This document shows, piece after piece, positions 53,234-62,165 of a stretch of 64,000 bases of DNA (position 1 is the stretch's first letter; every line of letters begins with the position of its first letter). Location: the NCBI RefSeq assembly GCF_000214215.1, contig NC_015559.1:620001-684000 (forward strand), given 5' to 3'. The notes below the pieces were generated by a model. It made no database searches. It saw nothing but the letters and a program-made list of their open reading frames with translations, and was not told the DNA's origin. A program made the translations under genes and the position numbers. The stretch is from Marinomonas posidonica IVIA-Po-181 (lineage in GTDB: Bacteria > Pseudomonadota > Gammaproteobacteria > Pseudomonadales > Marinomonadaceae).

Positions 53234-53890
53234 TTAGTCACGTAAAGAAATGTGTGGCCAACCACGCTCTGCGGCAACTTTACTTAGGGTGTCATCGGCA
53301 TCGACCGCCACTGGATGTGTCACCAACTCTAATAAGGGTAAATCATTTCGTGAGTCACTGTAAAAATAACTGCCTTCCATACTGTGACCTGTGTCCGCCA
53401 ACCAATCATTAAGACGAGTGACTTTACCTTCTTGGAAGCTAGGCACACCTACAACCTTACCTGTGTAGCGGCCTTCTATTACTTCAGGTACAGGGGCGAT
53501 GATGTGGTCCATCTCTAACGCCTCTGAAATTGGACCTGTGACAAACTGATTGGTTGCAGTAATCAAGAGTAAGAAATGTCCTTGTTGTTTGTGTTGTTTC
53601 AGCAATTCAGCGGCTTTCTGTTGCATCATTGGCTGTACTTTCTCAGCCATAAAGTCATGGTGTAATTGCGCTAACTCTTGTTCTGAGTAGTCAGTCAAAG
53701 GCGCCAGGCTAAAGGCTAAATACTCATGTATGTCGAGCGTGCCAGCTTGATATTGTTTGAAAAACTTGTCATTAGCGGCCTGATAGACTTGCGTATCTAC
53801 TAAGCCTTTTTCAACTAAAAATTGTCCCCAAGAATAATCACTATCACCACTGAGTAGGGTGCCATCTAGATCAAAGATTGCGAGTGTCAC
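53234..53890 (-). CDS. HAD-superfamily phosphatase, subfamily IB (SerB-like)
   Basis: 218 residues. The nucleophile motif is MTLAIFDLDGTLLSGDSDYSW (DLDGT), motif II is LLLITATNQFVTGP near 105 and motif III-IV YFYSDSRNDLPLLELVTHPVAVDADDTL near 178-200. Helical cap in between. Related proteins are called phosphoserine phosphatase-like or homoserine/HAD-IB hydrolases; the substrate is not decided by sequence. It is divergent from rppH. Confidence 0.9.
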   Translation of the reverse strand: MTLAIFDLDGTLLSGDSDYSWGQFLVEKGLVDTQVYQAANDKFFKQYQAGTLDIHEYLAFSLAPLTDYSEQELAQLHHDFMAEKVQPMMQQKAAELLKQHKQQGHFLLLITATNQFVTGPISEALEMDHIIAPVPEVIEGRYTGKVVGVPSFQEGKVTRLNDWLADTGHSMEGSYFYSDSRNDLPLLELVTHPVAVDADDTLSKVAAERGWPHISLRD

Positions 53891-54025
53891 GGTTGGTCCT
53901 TAATTGGTATGAAGTGCGGAAATTATAGCCTTAGAGACAATAAATAACATTAGTCTTAATTGTGCGAATGGGCGAATTATGGAACAATGAATCTAATTTA
54001 TTCTTATATTAGAAGGTGATAGCTC

Positions 54026-54511
54026 GTGATTGATGCAGACGGATATAGGCCGAATGTGGGCATCATACTGATGAACGAGCGTGGCCAACTTCTTTGGGCG
54101 AGACGTGTAGGACAAAACGCGTGGCAGTTCCCCCAAGGCGGTATCAAATCTGATGAAACGCCTGAAGAAGCTTTGTATCGAGAACTGAAAGAAGAAGTAG
54201 GTCTCAATCCAGATCAGGTTGAAATTATTGGAAAAACAAGGGGTTGGTTACGTTATCGTCTCCCGAAACGCATGTTAAGACACAATAGTAAACCTTTGTG
54301 TATAGGGCAAAAACAGAAATGGTTTTTGCTCTCTATCCGATGCTCAGATGCGTCGGTATGTGTGGATGGAACAGAGTGTCCTGAGTTTGATGGCTGGCGC
54401 TGGGTAAGTTATTGGTACCCACTTGGACAAGTTGTCGCGTTTAAAAAAGATGTGTACAGACGGGCTCTAAAAGAGCTAAGTCAAAGTGCTCATCGACGAT
54501 TAGATAAGTGA
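54026..54511 (+). CDS. rppH: RNA pyrophosphohydrolase RppH
   Basis: 161 residues; removes pyrophosphate from the 5' end of triphosphate RNAs, starting mRNA decay. [40 protein letters not shown] is the RppH start, and the Nudix box [23 protein letters not shown] is intact near 37-59. [28 protein letters not shown] is the family end. The start is GTG at 54026 with AAGGTGA upstream. ptsP follows, as in other gammaproteobacteria. Confidence 0.97.
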   Translation: MIDADGYRPNVGIILMNERGQLLWARRVGQNAWQFPQGGIKSDETPEEALYRELKEEVGLNPDQVEIIGKTRGWLRYRLPKRMLRHNSKPLCIGQKQKWFLLSIRCSDASVCVDGTECPEFDGWRWVSYWYPLGQVVAFKKDVYRRALKELSQSAHRRLDK

Positions 54512-54558
54512 TGATGTTCATCATTTAGAGGGGAGGTAATCAGCACAATGGGAGAGCT

Positions 54559-56847
54559 ATGCTAGGTTTATTAAGACGTATCACACAAGAGGTGACGGCA
54601 GCACAATCTTTGTCTTCCGCATTGGATATTATTGTCCGTCGTGTTCGTCGTGCTATGCGTGCTGAAGTGTGTTCAATTTATCTAGTAGACAGCAATACCT
54701 CAGAATATGTCTTGATGGCAACCCGAGGATTGAACGCAGATATGGCCGGCAGTGTGAGCTTAAAATCAGATGAAGGTCTGGTCAGTTTAGTTGGCCGTCG
54801 CGCTGAGCCTGTCAATCTAGAAGACGCCCATATCCACCCTTCGTTTCATTATCTTAAGGGGACAGGAGAAGAGCGTTACCGCTCCTTTCTTGGTGTGCCC
54901 ATTATTCATCATCGACAAGTGCTGGGCGTGCTGGTGGTTCAGCATGAAGAAAAGCGCCGTTTTGATGAAGGTGAAGAAGCTTTCTTAATCACTTTGTCAG
55001 CGCAATTAGCGGGTGTTATTGCTCATGCTGAGGCGACTGGTGCTATCACTAATCTGAATGCCAATGCTACGCCGCGTGGTGCGGATTTTCGTTATAAAGG
55101 CGTACCTGGTAGTTCGGGTGTTGCGATTGGTCGTGGTGTGGTGGTGTTCCCACCTGCCGATCTGGATGTGATTCCTGATCGTGAAACGACCAATCCAGAA
55201 CAAGAAATTGACGATTTTTATCAGGCATTGGATGCGGTTAGACGTGATATCAGAGACGCCAGTAATCGCATTAGCCAGCATTTATCAGTGGATGAAAAAG
55301 CGTTATTCGATGTTTATCTAAAAATCTTAGATGACAATTCGATTGCCGGAGAAGTCGTTAAAAAGATCAAAGAAGGTCAGTGGGCACAAGGTGCATTGCG
55401 CCAAGTGATTAAAGCTCACATTCTACAATTTGATCGTATGGATGATCCTTATCTACGTGAACGGGCATCGGATCTACGGGATTTAGGCCGTCGAATTCTG
55501 TCCCATTTACAAGAAAAAGCCCCTAATATCGTTGAGCGTTTCAGTGAACCTGCCATTATTATTGGTGAAGAGTTGACGGCTTCTATGCTTGGTGAGATCC
55601 CCATTGATAAGATCAAAGGCTTAGTGTCGGTGATGGGGTCGGGTAACTCTCATGTGGCGATCTTAGCTCGTGCAATGGGCATACCAACAGTCATGGGTGC
55701 GTTAGACCTTCCCTATGCTCAATTAGATAAAGCAGACTTGATTGTCGATGGTTACCAAGGTCAGGTCTTTACCTACCCCTCTGAAGCATTAATTGATAAT
55801 TATCAGCAAATTGTTGATGAAGAGCGTTTACTGGAAGAAGAGTATGAAAGTCTTAAGGATCTACCCTGTGAGACGTTAGACGGTCAGCGACTATCCTTGT
55901 TCGTGAATACTGGTTTATCAGCGGATGTGGCGCGCTCATTGGATCGTGGCGCCGAAGGCATCGGTTTGTATCGAACTGAAGTGCCTTTTATGGTGCGTGA
56001 TCGTTTTCCGACCGAAGCAGAACAGGTCGTTATTTACCGCCAGCAGCTTGAAGGTTTTGCGCCTGCGCCTGTTACTGTTCGTACTTTGGATATTGGGGGG
56101 GATAAAGCTCTGCCTTATTTTCCAATTGCAGAGGCGAATCCTTTCTTAGGTTGGCGTGGTATTCGAGTAACACTCGATCATTTGGAAATTTTTATGGCAC
56201 AAATTCGTGCCATGATTAAAGCCAGTGCAGAGTTGCATAACTTGAAAATTATGTTGCCGATGATTTCTAACGTGGCCGAAGTGGAAGAGGCCTTAGCGCT
56301 AATTCGTCGTGCTTATGCGGAAGTGAAAGAAGAAGGTTATGACGTTAAGATGCCGAAAGTCGGTGTCATGATTGAGATTCCCGCCGCTGTTTATCAAGCC
56401 AAATCCTTGGCGAAAATGGTGGATTTCCTATCGGTTGGTAGTAATGATTTAACTCAGTATTTATTGGCGGTTGATCGAAATAATCCTCGTGTTGCCGATT
56501 TATATAACTCTTTCCATCCATCGGTATTGCATGCTTTAGCCAGTATTGTCGATCAGGTGAAGGATGAAGGCGTTGGCTTAAGTGTTTGTGGTGAAATGGC
56601 GGGTGATCCAATGGGGGCGATTTTGCTTATGGCGATGGGTTATGACGTGCTGTCAATGAGCTCTACCAGTCTACCGAAGGTGAAAGCGGTGATTCGCAAC
56701 CTTTCCCTGTCACAATCACAAGATATGTTAAACGAAGTCATGAGCTTGTCACATGCCGAAACTGTAGTGCAAACCATGACTCGCTTGATGCGTGAAGCGA
56801 ATATTGAGCGTTTAATTCGACCATCTAAAACCACTCGAGTGGGCTAG
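54559..56847 (+). CDS. ptsP: Phosphoenolpyruvate-protein phosphotransferase PtsP (EI-Ntr)
   Basis: 762 residues (E. coli 748). A GAF domain occupies residues 1-160 ([25 protein letters not shown]), followed by the EI N-domain ([15 protein letters not shown] near 182), the phosphorylatable His in [21 protein letters not shown] near 365, and the PEP-binding barrel ([73 protein letters not shown]). Starts the nitrogen PTS chain to NPr and EIIA-Ntr, which are not in the window. GAF of E. coli binds glutamine and oxoglutarate. Confidence 0.97.
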   Translation: MLGLLRRITQEVTAAQSLSSALDIIVRRVRRAMRAEVCSIYLVDSNTSEYVLMATRGLNADMAGSVSLKSDEGLVSLVGRRAEPVNLEDAHIHPSFHYLKGTGEERYRSFLGVPIIHHRQVLGVLVVQHEEKRRFDEGEEAFLITLSAQLAGVIAHAEATGAITNLNANATPRGADFRYKGVPGSSGVAIGRGVVVFPPADLDVIPDRETTNPEQEIDDFYQALDAVRRDIRDASNRISQHLSVDEKALFDVYLKILDDNSIAGEVVKKIKEGQWAQGALRQVIKAHILQFDRMDDPYLRERASDLRDLGRRILSHLQEKAPNIVERFSEPAIIIGEELTASMLGEIPIDKIKGLVSVMGSGNSHVAILARAMGIPTVMGALDLPYAQLDKADLIVDGYQGQVFTYPSEALIDNYQQIVDEERLLEEEYESLKDLPCETLDGQRLSLFVNTGLSADVARSLDRGAEGIGLYRTEVPFMVRDRFPTEAEQVVIYRQQLEGFAPAPVTVRTLDIGGDKALPYFPIAEANPFLGWRGIRVTLDHLEIFMAQIRAMIKASAELHNLKIMLPMISNVAEVEEALALIRRAYAEVKEEGYDVKMPKVGVMIEIPAAVYQAKSLAKMVDFLSVGSNDLTQYLLAVDRNNPRVADLYNSFHPSVLHALASIVDQVKDEGVGLSVCGEMAGDPMGAILLMAMGYDVLSMSSTSLPKVKAVIRNLSLSQSQDMLNEVMSLSHAETVVQTMTRLMREANIERLIRPSKTTRVG

Positions 56848-56873
56848 TATTACCAGAGGTTTGGTACTTTTCT

Positions 56874-57671
56874 ATGATTTCATATCCCAATATTGATCCT
56901 ATCGCCATTTCGATTGGACCAATCTCCGTGCATTGGTACGGCATTATGTACCTGATTGGTTTTGCTGGAGCGTATGCATTTGGTTCATATCGCGCCAAAC
57001 GCTCCAATGGTTTGTGGACCAAAGACATGGTTAGTGATGCAATATTTTATGGTGCGCTCGGGGTGATTTTAGGCGGCCGTATTGGTTACATTCTGTTCTA
57101 CCAATTTCCAGCCTTTGTGGACAATCCGCTGATTATGGTACGTATTTGGGAAGGTGGCATGTCTTTCCATGGTGGCTTATTGGGTGTGATTGTGGCCATG
57201 TATGTGTTTGCTCGCAAATATCAGAAGCATCTTGTGGATGTGACGGACTTTTTAGCGCCTTTTGTGCCGATTGGTCTAGGTGCTGGGCGCATAGGTAATT
57301 TCATCGGTGGTGAGCTTTGGGGGAAACCGACCGATGTGTCATGGGCGATGATTTTTCCAAATGATCCATTGCAATTGGCTCGTCATCCTTCTCAGTTGTA
57401 CCAGTTCGCATTAGAGGGTGTGGCGCTGTTTGCCATTCTCTGGTTCTTCTCGCAACGTTCCAAACCTCGTTACTGTGTATCAGGCCTGTTTTTGCTCTGC
57501 TATGGAGTATTCAGAATCTTAGTTGAGTTTGTTCGTGAGCCGGATGTGCAGATTGGATATCTTGCATGGGGCTGGTTGACGCAAGGTCAACTGTTGTCTT
57601 TGCCTATGGTCGTGTTGGGTGCCGTACTTTTGGTAGAGGGTTTCAAACGCAACCTTTATCCTCAAAAATAG
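56874..57671 (+). CDS. lgt: Prolipoprotein diacylglyceryl transferase
   Basis: 265 residues, seven-helix inner-membrane enzyme that adds diacylglyceryl to the lipobox Cys of lipoproteins such as FlgP. The signature [22 protein letters not shown] is near residue 142, [13 protein letters not shown] near 173, and [20 protein letters not shown] near 100. The start [30 protein letters not shown] is typical. Between ptsP and a small DUF2164 gene. Confidence 0.97.
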   Translation: MISYPNIDPIAISIGPISVHWYGIMYLIGFAGAYAFGSYRAKRSNGLWTKDMVSDAIFYGALGVILGGRIGYILFYQFPAFVDNPLIMVRIWEGGMSFHGGLLGVIVAMYVFARKYQKHLVDVTDFLAPFVPIGLGAGRIGNFIGGELWGKPTDVSWAMIFPNDPLQLARHPSQLYQFALEGVALFAILWFFSQRSKPRYCVSGLFLLCYGVFRILVEFVREPDVQIGYLAWGWLTQGQLLSLPMVVLGAVLLVEGFKRNLYPQK

Positions 57672-57695
57672 ACAAGCTGACATAAGGGAAGGGCG

Positions 57696-57932
57696 ATGGA
57701 ATTTACTCAGCAAGAGACGGATGTAATCGTCAGTAAAATTAAAAAATATTTTACTGACGAATTGGATTTAGACATTGGGGGTTTTGAAGCAGAGTTTTTG
57801 CTGGCGTTTTTTAGTAAAGAAATCGGCCCCTATTTTTATAACAAAGGGTTGGCCGATGCCAGTCAACTTCTGCTCGAAAAAACCGAAGAGATAGGTTATT
57901 TAATCCAAGAGTTAGAGCAGCCTGTAAACTGA
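57696..57932 (+). CDS. DUF2164 small protein
   Basis: 78 residues with FTQQETDVIVSKIKKYFTDELDLDIGGFEAEFLLAFFSKEIGPYFYNKGLADA, the DUF2164 pattern; function unknown. GGGAAGGG lies before the ATG, 24 bp after lgt, so it is probably the last gene of the ptsP-lgt run. Followed by a very strong bidirectional terminator. Confidence 0.85.
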   Translation: MEFTQQETDVIVSKIKKYFTDELDLDIGGFEAEFLLAFFSKEIGPYFYNKGLADASQLLLEKTEEIGYLIQELEQPVN

Positions 57933-57975
57933 ATAATTAAAAACGGCGAGTAGATTACTCGCCGTTTTTAATTAT
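57933..57975. terminator. Long perfect bidirectional hairpin terminator
   Basis: A 20-bp perfect stem around AAAAACGGCGAGTA / TACTCGCCGTTTTT with a 3-base loop GAT. A and T runs flank both sides, so it can end the DUF2164 transcript (+) and thyA (-). Confidence 0.92.
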
Positions 57976-57997
57976 GTAGATAGTGTACGGGGATGGC

Positions 57998-58849
57998 TTA
58001 CACTGAGAAAGGGTAAGCGATAGGTTCATGGAATTGGTAACCTTCTACTTCAAAGTCGTCCATAGTGACCCAGCTTTCTATGTCTTTTAGAGATTGAATG
58101 TCTGGATTGATTTTTAATCTTGGTAATGGGTAAGGCTCACGCTTCAGTTGTACGTCACGCATTAATTCTAGCTGGTCTTCGTAGATGTGAGCGTTCACTA
58201 TCTTATGAAAGGCTTGGCCTGGTTTTTTGCCTGTAATTTGCGCAACGATGGCAAGTAATACATAAACCTGAACCATGTTGAAATTTAAGCCAAGTGGCAC
58301 ATCACAACTGCGCTGGGTGCTGTTTAGATAAAGCGTATCGCCAAGCAATGAAAAGTGATGACTGTACATGCAAGGACGAAGGCAAGCCATGTGAAACGCG
58401 CCAGGGTGATAAAAGGTAAGAATTTCCCCTCGGTTATCCACACCACGGCTTAGATCATCAATAATTTGTTTTAATAGATCAATATGGCCACCGTCTGGCT
58501 TTGGGAAATGACGGCCAATGGCACCATAGCAAAGCCCCATGTCATCTTCACCTTTTCGATGAGGATTGTTTAGCCAAACTTGATTTTCGTTGGCATTAGC
58601 GTCCCATGTTTTAGTGCCCAACGCACGGAAGTCTGCCGCATTGTCATAGCCACGTAAGTAACCAATGATTTCTGCAATGGCCGATTTCCAGAAACTTTTC
58701 CGTGTGGTAACGAGTGGAAATTCGCCTTTGCTGACATCATAGGTAAGATCGGCATTAATAACGGTTAGGCAGCGCTTACCTGTACGTTCATTGTTGACCC
58801 ACTCACCTTGATTGACGATGCGCTGGCACAGATCTAAATATTGCTTCAT
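57998..58849 (-). CDS. thyA: Thymidylate synthase
   Basis: 283 residues; makes dTMP from dUMP and methylene-tetrahydrofolate (FolD product). [39 protein letters not shown] is the family start; the catalytic Cys is in [44 protein letters not shown], and the end is [20 protein letters not shown]. It is the 283-residue variant found in Vibrio-like species. Start chosen at 58849. Divergent from folA, which regenerates the folate used here. Confidence 0.97.
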   Translation of the reverse strand: MKQYLDLCQRIVNQGEWVNNERTGKRCLTVINADLTYDVSKGEFPLVTTRKSFWKSAIAEIIGYLRGYDNAADFRALGTKTWDANANENQVWLNNPHRKGEDDMGLCYGAIGRHFPKPDGGHIDLLKQIIDDLSRGVDNRGEILTFYHPGAFHMACLRPCMYSHHFSLLGDTLYLNSTQRSCDVPLGLNFNMVQVYVLLAIVAQITGKKPGQAFHKIVNAHIYEDQLELMRDVQLKREPYPLPRLKINPDIQSLKDIESWVTMDDFEVEGYQFHEPIAYPFSV

Positions 58850-58994
58850 ACCATGTACTCTCGTTAGTCTATGGCGGTGACTGGCAATGTATGAGGAACA
58901 ATGCATTCTACGTCGCCATAGGTATAATGTTTGGCAAAGATTATATCAGGCTTGGATTGGACTATTCGAGCATAGATTGAGAAGGTATCCATTT

Positions 58995-59504
58995 ATGTTG
59001 TCACTTATTGTTGCTATGTCTACGAACCGAACCATAGGTATTAATAATTCGCTGCCTTGGCATTTACCAAATGACCTTAAATACTTCAAGCAAGCGACCA
59101 TGGGCAAGCCAATTGTGATGGGACGTAAGACCTTTGAATCGATTGGTAAGCCATTGCCGGGCCGTCGTAACATTGTGATTACTCGTGATGCGAATTATCA
59201 GGCAGATGGCATTGATGTGGTGTCCTCGTTAGAGCAAGCTATTTCACTTGGGGAAGACATTTGCCTGGTGGATGGTCAAGAGGAAGTCATGGTAATTGGT
59301 GGTGCGCAGATTTATGAATTGGCATTGCCGAAAGCCGATCGATTATACATCACTCATGTGGACGCCGAGGTGAATGGCGATGCTTTTTTCCCTGAAGTGG
59401 ATTGGCCGTCTTTTACGGTCATGGCGGAAGAGTCTTTTGCAGCAGAAGGACCGAACCCGTACGATTATCGTTTCTCAGTGTATCAAAGAACCAGCGCAGA
59501 GTAG
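58995..59504 (+). CDS. folA: Dihydrofolate reductase
   Basis: 169 residues; reduces dihydrofolate with NADPH. MLSLIVAMSTNRTIGINNSLPWHLPNDLKYFKQATMGKPIVMGRKTFESIGKPLPGRRNIVITRD contains the active-site Trp, Leu-Pro-Trp-His and the substrate-binding region; VMVIGGAQIYELAL the cofactor loop. Start at 58995 gives the normal chromosome-type beginning (a longer upstream reading overlaps the thyA promoter region). GAGAAGG is about 10 bases upstream. yjbQ follows after 6 bp. Confidence 0.96.
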   Translation: MLSLIVAMSTNRTIGINNSLPWHLPNDLKYFKQATMGKPIVMGRKTFESIGKPLPGRRNIVITRDANYQADGIDVVSSLEQAISLGEDICLVDGQEEVMVIGGAQIYELALPKADRLYITHVDAEVNGDAFFPEVDWPSFTVMAEESFAAEGPNPYDYRFSVYQRTSAE

Positions 59505-59510
59505 TTGATC

Positions 59511-59933
59511 ATGTGGCAACAGATTGAAGTGCAATTACCTGCTCATCAACGTGGCTTTCATTTGATTACCCATCGTATTGAGCAAGCTTTGGCAAAGATG
59601 TCCGCTGTGTCTATTGGCCTTTTGCACATACAGTTATTGCATACTTCTGCATCATTGACGATCAATGAAAATGCAGACCCGTCGGTGCGCCGCGATATGG
59701 AAAGGCACTTTTCTCATATGGTGCCAGAAAATCAGCCATATTATGAGCACGTATACGAAGGTAGTGATGACATGCCAGCTCACATAAAAGCCAGTATGCT
59801 AGGATCCTCTTTGACTATCCCCGTCACCAATCAACAATTGCGTTTAGGGACTTGGCAAGGGATTTACCTCGGTGAGCATCGGGACTATGGTGGTGTTCGT
59901 CGAGTACTGTTGACCCTGCAAGGTGACGTTTAA
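59511..59933 (+). CDS. YjbQ-like UPF0047 protein
   Basis: 140 residues; thiamin-phosphate-synthase-like (YjbQ) fold. Blocks [102 protein letters not shown] are diagnostic, with the conserved HTSAS and HRD histidines. Function remains unclear. The start at 59511 is nearly adjoining folA, so both are likely on one mRNA. A terminator follows. Confidence 0.92.
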   Translation: MWQQIEVQLPAHQRGFHLITHRIEQALAKMSAVSIGLLHIQLLHTSASLTINENADPSVRRDMERHFSHMVPENQPYYEHVYEGSDDMPAHIKASMLGSSLTIPVTNQQLRLGTWQGIYLGEHRDYGGVRRVLLTLQGDV

Positions 59934-59953
59934 TAAGCGTAAGTAAATAATTT

Positions 59954-59981
59954 AAAACGTCACCAGTCGGTGACGTTTTTG
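59954..59981. terminator. Rho-independent terminator after yjbQ
   Basis: A perfect 11-bp stem (AAAACGTCACC with GGTGACGTTTT), a 4-base loop and T run; A run on the other side means it can also end the PAS-GGDEF gene. Confidence 0.9.
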
Positions 59982-59997
59982 TAGATGTTAGCCATGT

Positions 59998-61221
59998 TTA
60001 GTTAACGACAATTTGCGCGCATTTTTTCTGCCCTTCTTCCACCGCTTGATTGGCGCTTAAGGCTAGCTCTTCGATGCTTTCACCGTCTTCAGGGAAAGCG
60101 GCGATGCCGATGCAGAAGTCCGTAGGGTCAGAATTGCCTTCTGACAAAATCGCCTTTTCGTCTTCTTTAGGGTTAATCAGATTGGTTAATAAATTATTGG
60201 CATCTTTGACACTGGTATTTGGCAATAGTAGCAACAATTTATCGGCTTCAACACGCGCCAGTACGTCGGCCTCACGAATTTTTTTATAAATGTATCGTGC
60301 TGAGGTTTGGATGGCGATGTTACGAGATTCCATTGGCAAATGGCTTAGTCTGTCGTTGGCATCCAAATGAATTTTTGCCATGGTTAATGGGGTGTATTGA
60401 CGTTTCGCTAAGCCAAGCTGCTTTTTAAAGTGCGTCAGTGCAGAGCTGCGGGTCAATAATCCGGTCAATTCATCAAACGTAGCTTGGTTTCGTAAGTGAT
60501 CTTCTAAGGCTTTTTGATGGCTAATATCAACCACGAAGCCGATCACCTTCTTGATTTTACTACCTGGGGTTTTTGTGTAGGTTCGACCGCGCTCTTTGAC
60601 CCAAATGTATTCTTGATCGCCATTTAAAATTCGGTATTCGGCTTCATAGTAATCTTGATTTAAAGCCACATGCTCATTGACCACAGCGTCCAATTGTTGG
60701 ACATCATCAGGGTGAACCAGTTTATGCCAGTCAGCAGTGGAGCGCGGCGTGTCTTCCACACTGCACTTTAGCAGGTTGGCAATGGACTTTGAGCAAGAGA
60801 CAAGGTCAGATTCGGTTTCCCAGATCCATAAGCCAGCAGACGACTCTGTCAGCGCAAATTTCAGCAGAGTGTTCTCGGCTGCAGATAAATCCATGTGGTC
60901 TGTATGATAGACGCAGGCTAACACTGACTCTTCTAAGTGTTGTAATTCAAGTTGAATATTGATGAGGTTATCACCGACACGAATGAATGTTTCACAACGC
61001 TCGATATTACCTTGCTGTATCTTATGGTTCAGAATCTGCCAATCTTCAACGGAATTAGCTTCTTCGCTTAAGTTTAACCAGGAATCTGGTGGTGTTGCAT
61101 TCCAGTTTTCAAACAATACTTCGAAATTACGATTGTAAGAAATTAAGTTTCCCGTGCTGCTTTCGATGATAAAAGCTGGCGTCGGCATGTGCTTAAAAGC
61201 TTGTTCAAAAGAGTTGCTCAT
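59998..61221 (-). CDS. PAS protein with degenerate GGDEF domain
   Basis: 407 residues. Two PAS regions: residues 5-120 (PTPAFIIESSTGNLISYNRNFEVLFENW) and 125-245 (LTESSAGLWIWETESDLVSCSKSIANLLKC, WHKLVHPDDVQQLDAVV, YRILNGDQEYIWVKERGRTY, VVDISHQKALEDHLRNQ), then a GGDEF-like domain from TFDELTGLLTRSSAL near 250. The GGDEF signature itself is replaced by VEADKL near 325, and the metal-binding phenylalanine-lysine-x-Ile-Asn-Asp stretch is changed to LDANDRL. It is most likely not a cyclase but a sensor or c-di-GMP-linked adaptor. No EAL domain. Confidence 0.85.
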   Translation of the reverse strand: MSNSFEQAFKHMPTPAFIIESSTGNLISYNRNFEVLFENWNATPPDSWLNLSEEANSVEDWQILNHKIQQGNIERCETFIRVGDNLINIQLELQHLEESVLACVYHTDHMDLSAAENTLLKFALTESSAGLWIWETESDLVSCSKSIANLLKCSVEDTPRSTADWHKLVHPDDVQQLDAVVNEHVALNQDYYEAEYRILNGDQEYIWVKERGRTYTKTPGSKIKKVIGFVVDISHQKALEDHLRNQATFDELTGLLTRSSALTHFKKQLGLAKRQYTPLTMAKIHLDANDRLSHLPMESRNIAIQTSARYIYKKIREADVLARVEADKLLLLLPNTSVKDANNLLTNLINPKEDEKAILSEGNSDPTDFCIGIAAFPEDGESIEELALSANQAVEEGQKKCAQIVVN

Positions 61222-61248
61222 TGACGCTCTCCTTAATGCAAAATCAGT

Positions 61249-62091
61249 TTATTCAGGCGTTATCCATGTAATCTGGTAGTTCGCCTCTTGGTCTTCAGCC
61301 AGTGTTTTTTTCAAAAATGGCATAAACTCCTTAGCGTCTTGTTCTAGTGTCCAAGGTGGGTTCACAATGATCATGCCACTTCCAGCCATGCCGCGCTCTT
61401 TTTCTGTGTCTCGGACATTGAGTTCTAATAGCAAGACGTTTCGGATATTGGTTGTTTTCACTGACTTCAATAAATTATCAGCTTGCTGACGACCTAAGAC
61501 AGGATACCAGATTGCAAAAGTACCCTGAGGGAAACGTTTATAGCCTTCTTCCAATGACTTCACAACATATTGGTAATCCTTTTTTACCTCATAAGGCGGG
61601 TCCATCAATACGAAACCACGTTTTTGTGGAGGAGGTAGCATGGCTTTTACCGCAGCAAAGCCATTCTCTTTTACCACATTGGCTTTTCGCTTCTGAGGAA
61701 ACAAAGCCGCTAATAAAGGATAGTCGTTTGGGTGCAATTCACACAGGTGAAGTTTGTCTTTTTGTCGAGTGTAATAATCCACGACCTTTGGGCTGCCAGG
61801 GTAATATTCTAATTGATCCGTTGGGTTCATCTCTCGGACAATCTCAAGTAGTCCTTCGACGGCTTCTGGTACAGTCAGTTCAGACAATAATCGACTGATG
61901 CCAGAGTGAAATTCTTTGTTCTTCTGCGCTTGTTCTGAATTAAGCTCGTATTGGCCAATACCCGCGTGGGTGTCCAAGTAAAAGAAAGGCGTGTCTTTCT
62001 TAATGAAATGGCGACAAATCTGGCTCATGGTAATGTGCTTTAAAATGTCAGCATGGTTGCCCGCATGGTATATATGGCGATAACTCAGCAT
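61249..62091 (-). CDS. rlmJ: 23S rRNA (adenine2030-N6)-methyltransferase RlmJ
   Basis: 280 residues (E. coli 280). MLSYRHIYHAGNHADILKHITMSQICRHF is the typical start, YLDTHAGIGQYEL near 38 binds SAM, and GFVLMDPPYEVKKDY near 158 holds the DPPY catalytic motif of N6-adenine methyltransferases. AGSGMIIVNPPWTLEQDAKEFMPFL ends the protein. Lies before the PAS gene on the same strand. Confidence 0.95.
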   Translation of the reverse strand: MLSYRHIYHAGNHADILKHITMSQICRHFIKKDTPFFYLDTHAGIGQYELNSEQAQKNKEFHSGISRLLSELTVPEAVEGLLEIVREMNPTDQLEYYPGSPKVVDYYTRQKDKLHLCELHPNDYPLLAALFPQKRKANVVKENGFAAVKAMLPPPQKRGFVLMDPPYEVKKDYQYVVKSLEEGYKRFPQGTFAIWYPVLGRQQADNLLKSVKTTNIRNVLLLELNVRDTEKERGMAGSGMIIVNPPWTLEQDAKEFMPFLKKTLAEDQEANYQITWITPE

Positions 62092-62107
62092 GTTGTTTCC
62101 TAATTGA

Positions 62108-62147
62108 TTAAAAAAGGCCGCTGCCGTTAAGTTGGCAAAGCGGCCTT
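62108..62147 (-). terminator. Rho-independent terminator after ilvD
   Basis: On the minus strand a 9-bp stem (AAGGCCGCT with AGCGGCCTT), a 16-base loop and a T run. Confidence 0.82.
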
Positions 62148-62165
62148 AGTAGAGTCGATGGACAA

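Noticed and set aside
58887-58994. Longer N-terminus of dihydrofolate reductase
   Set aside because: The 36 extra residues have no family support and lie in the divergent promoter region with thyA.
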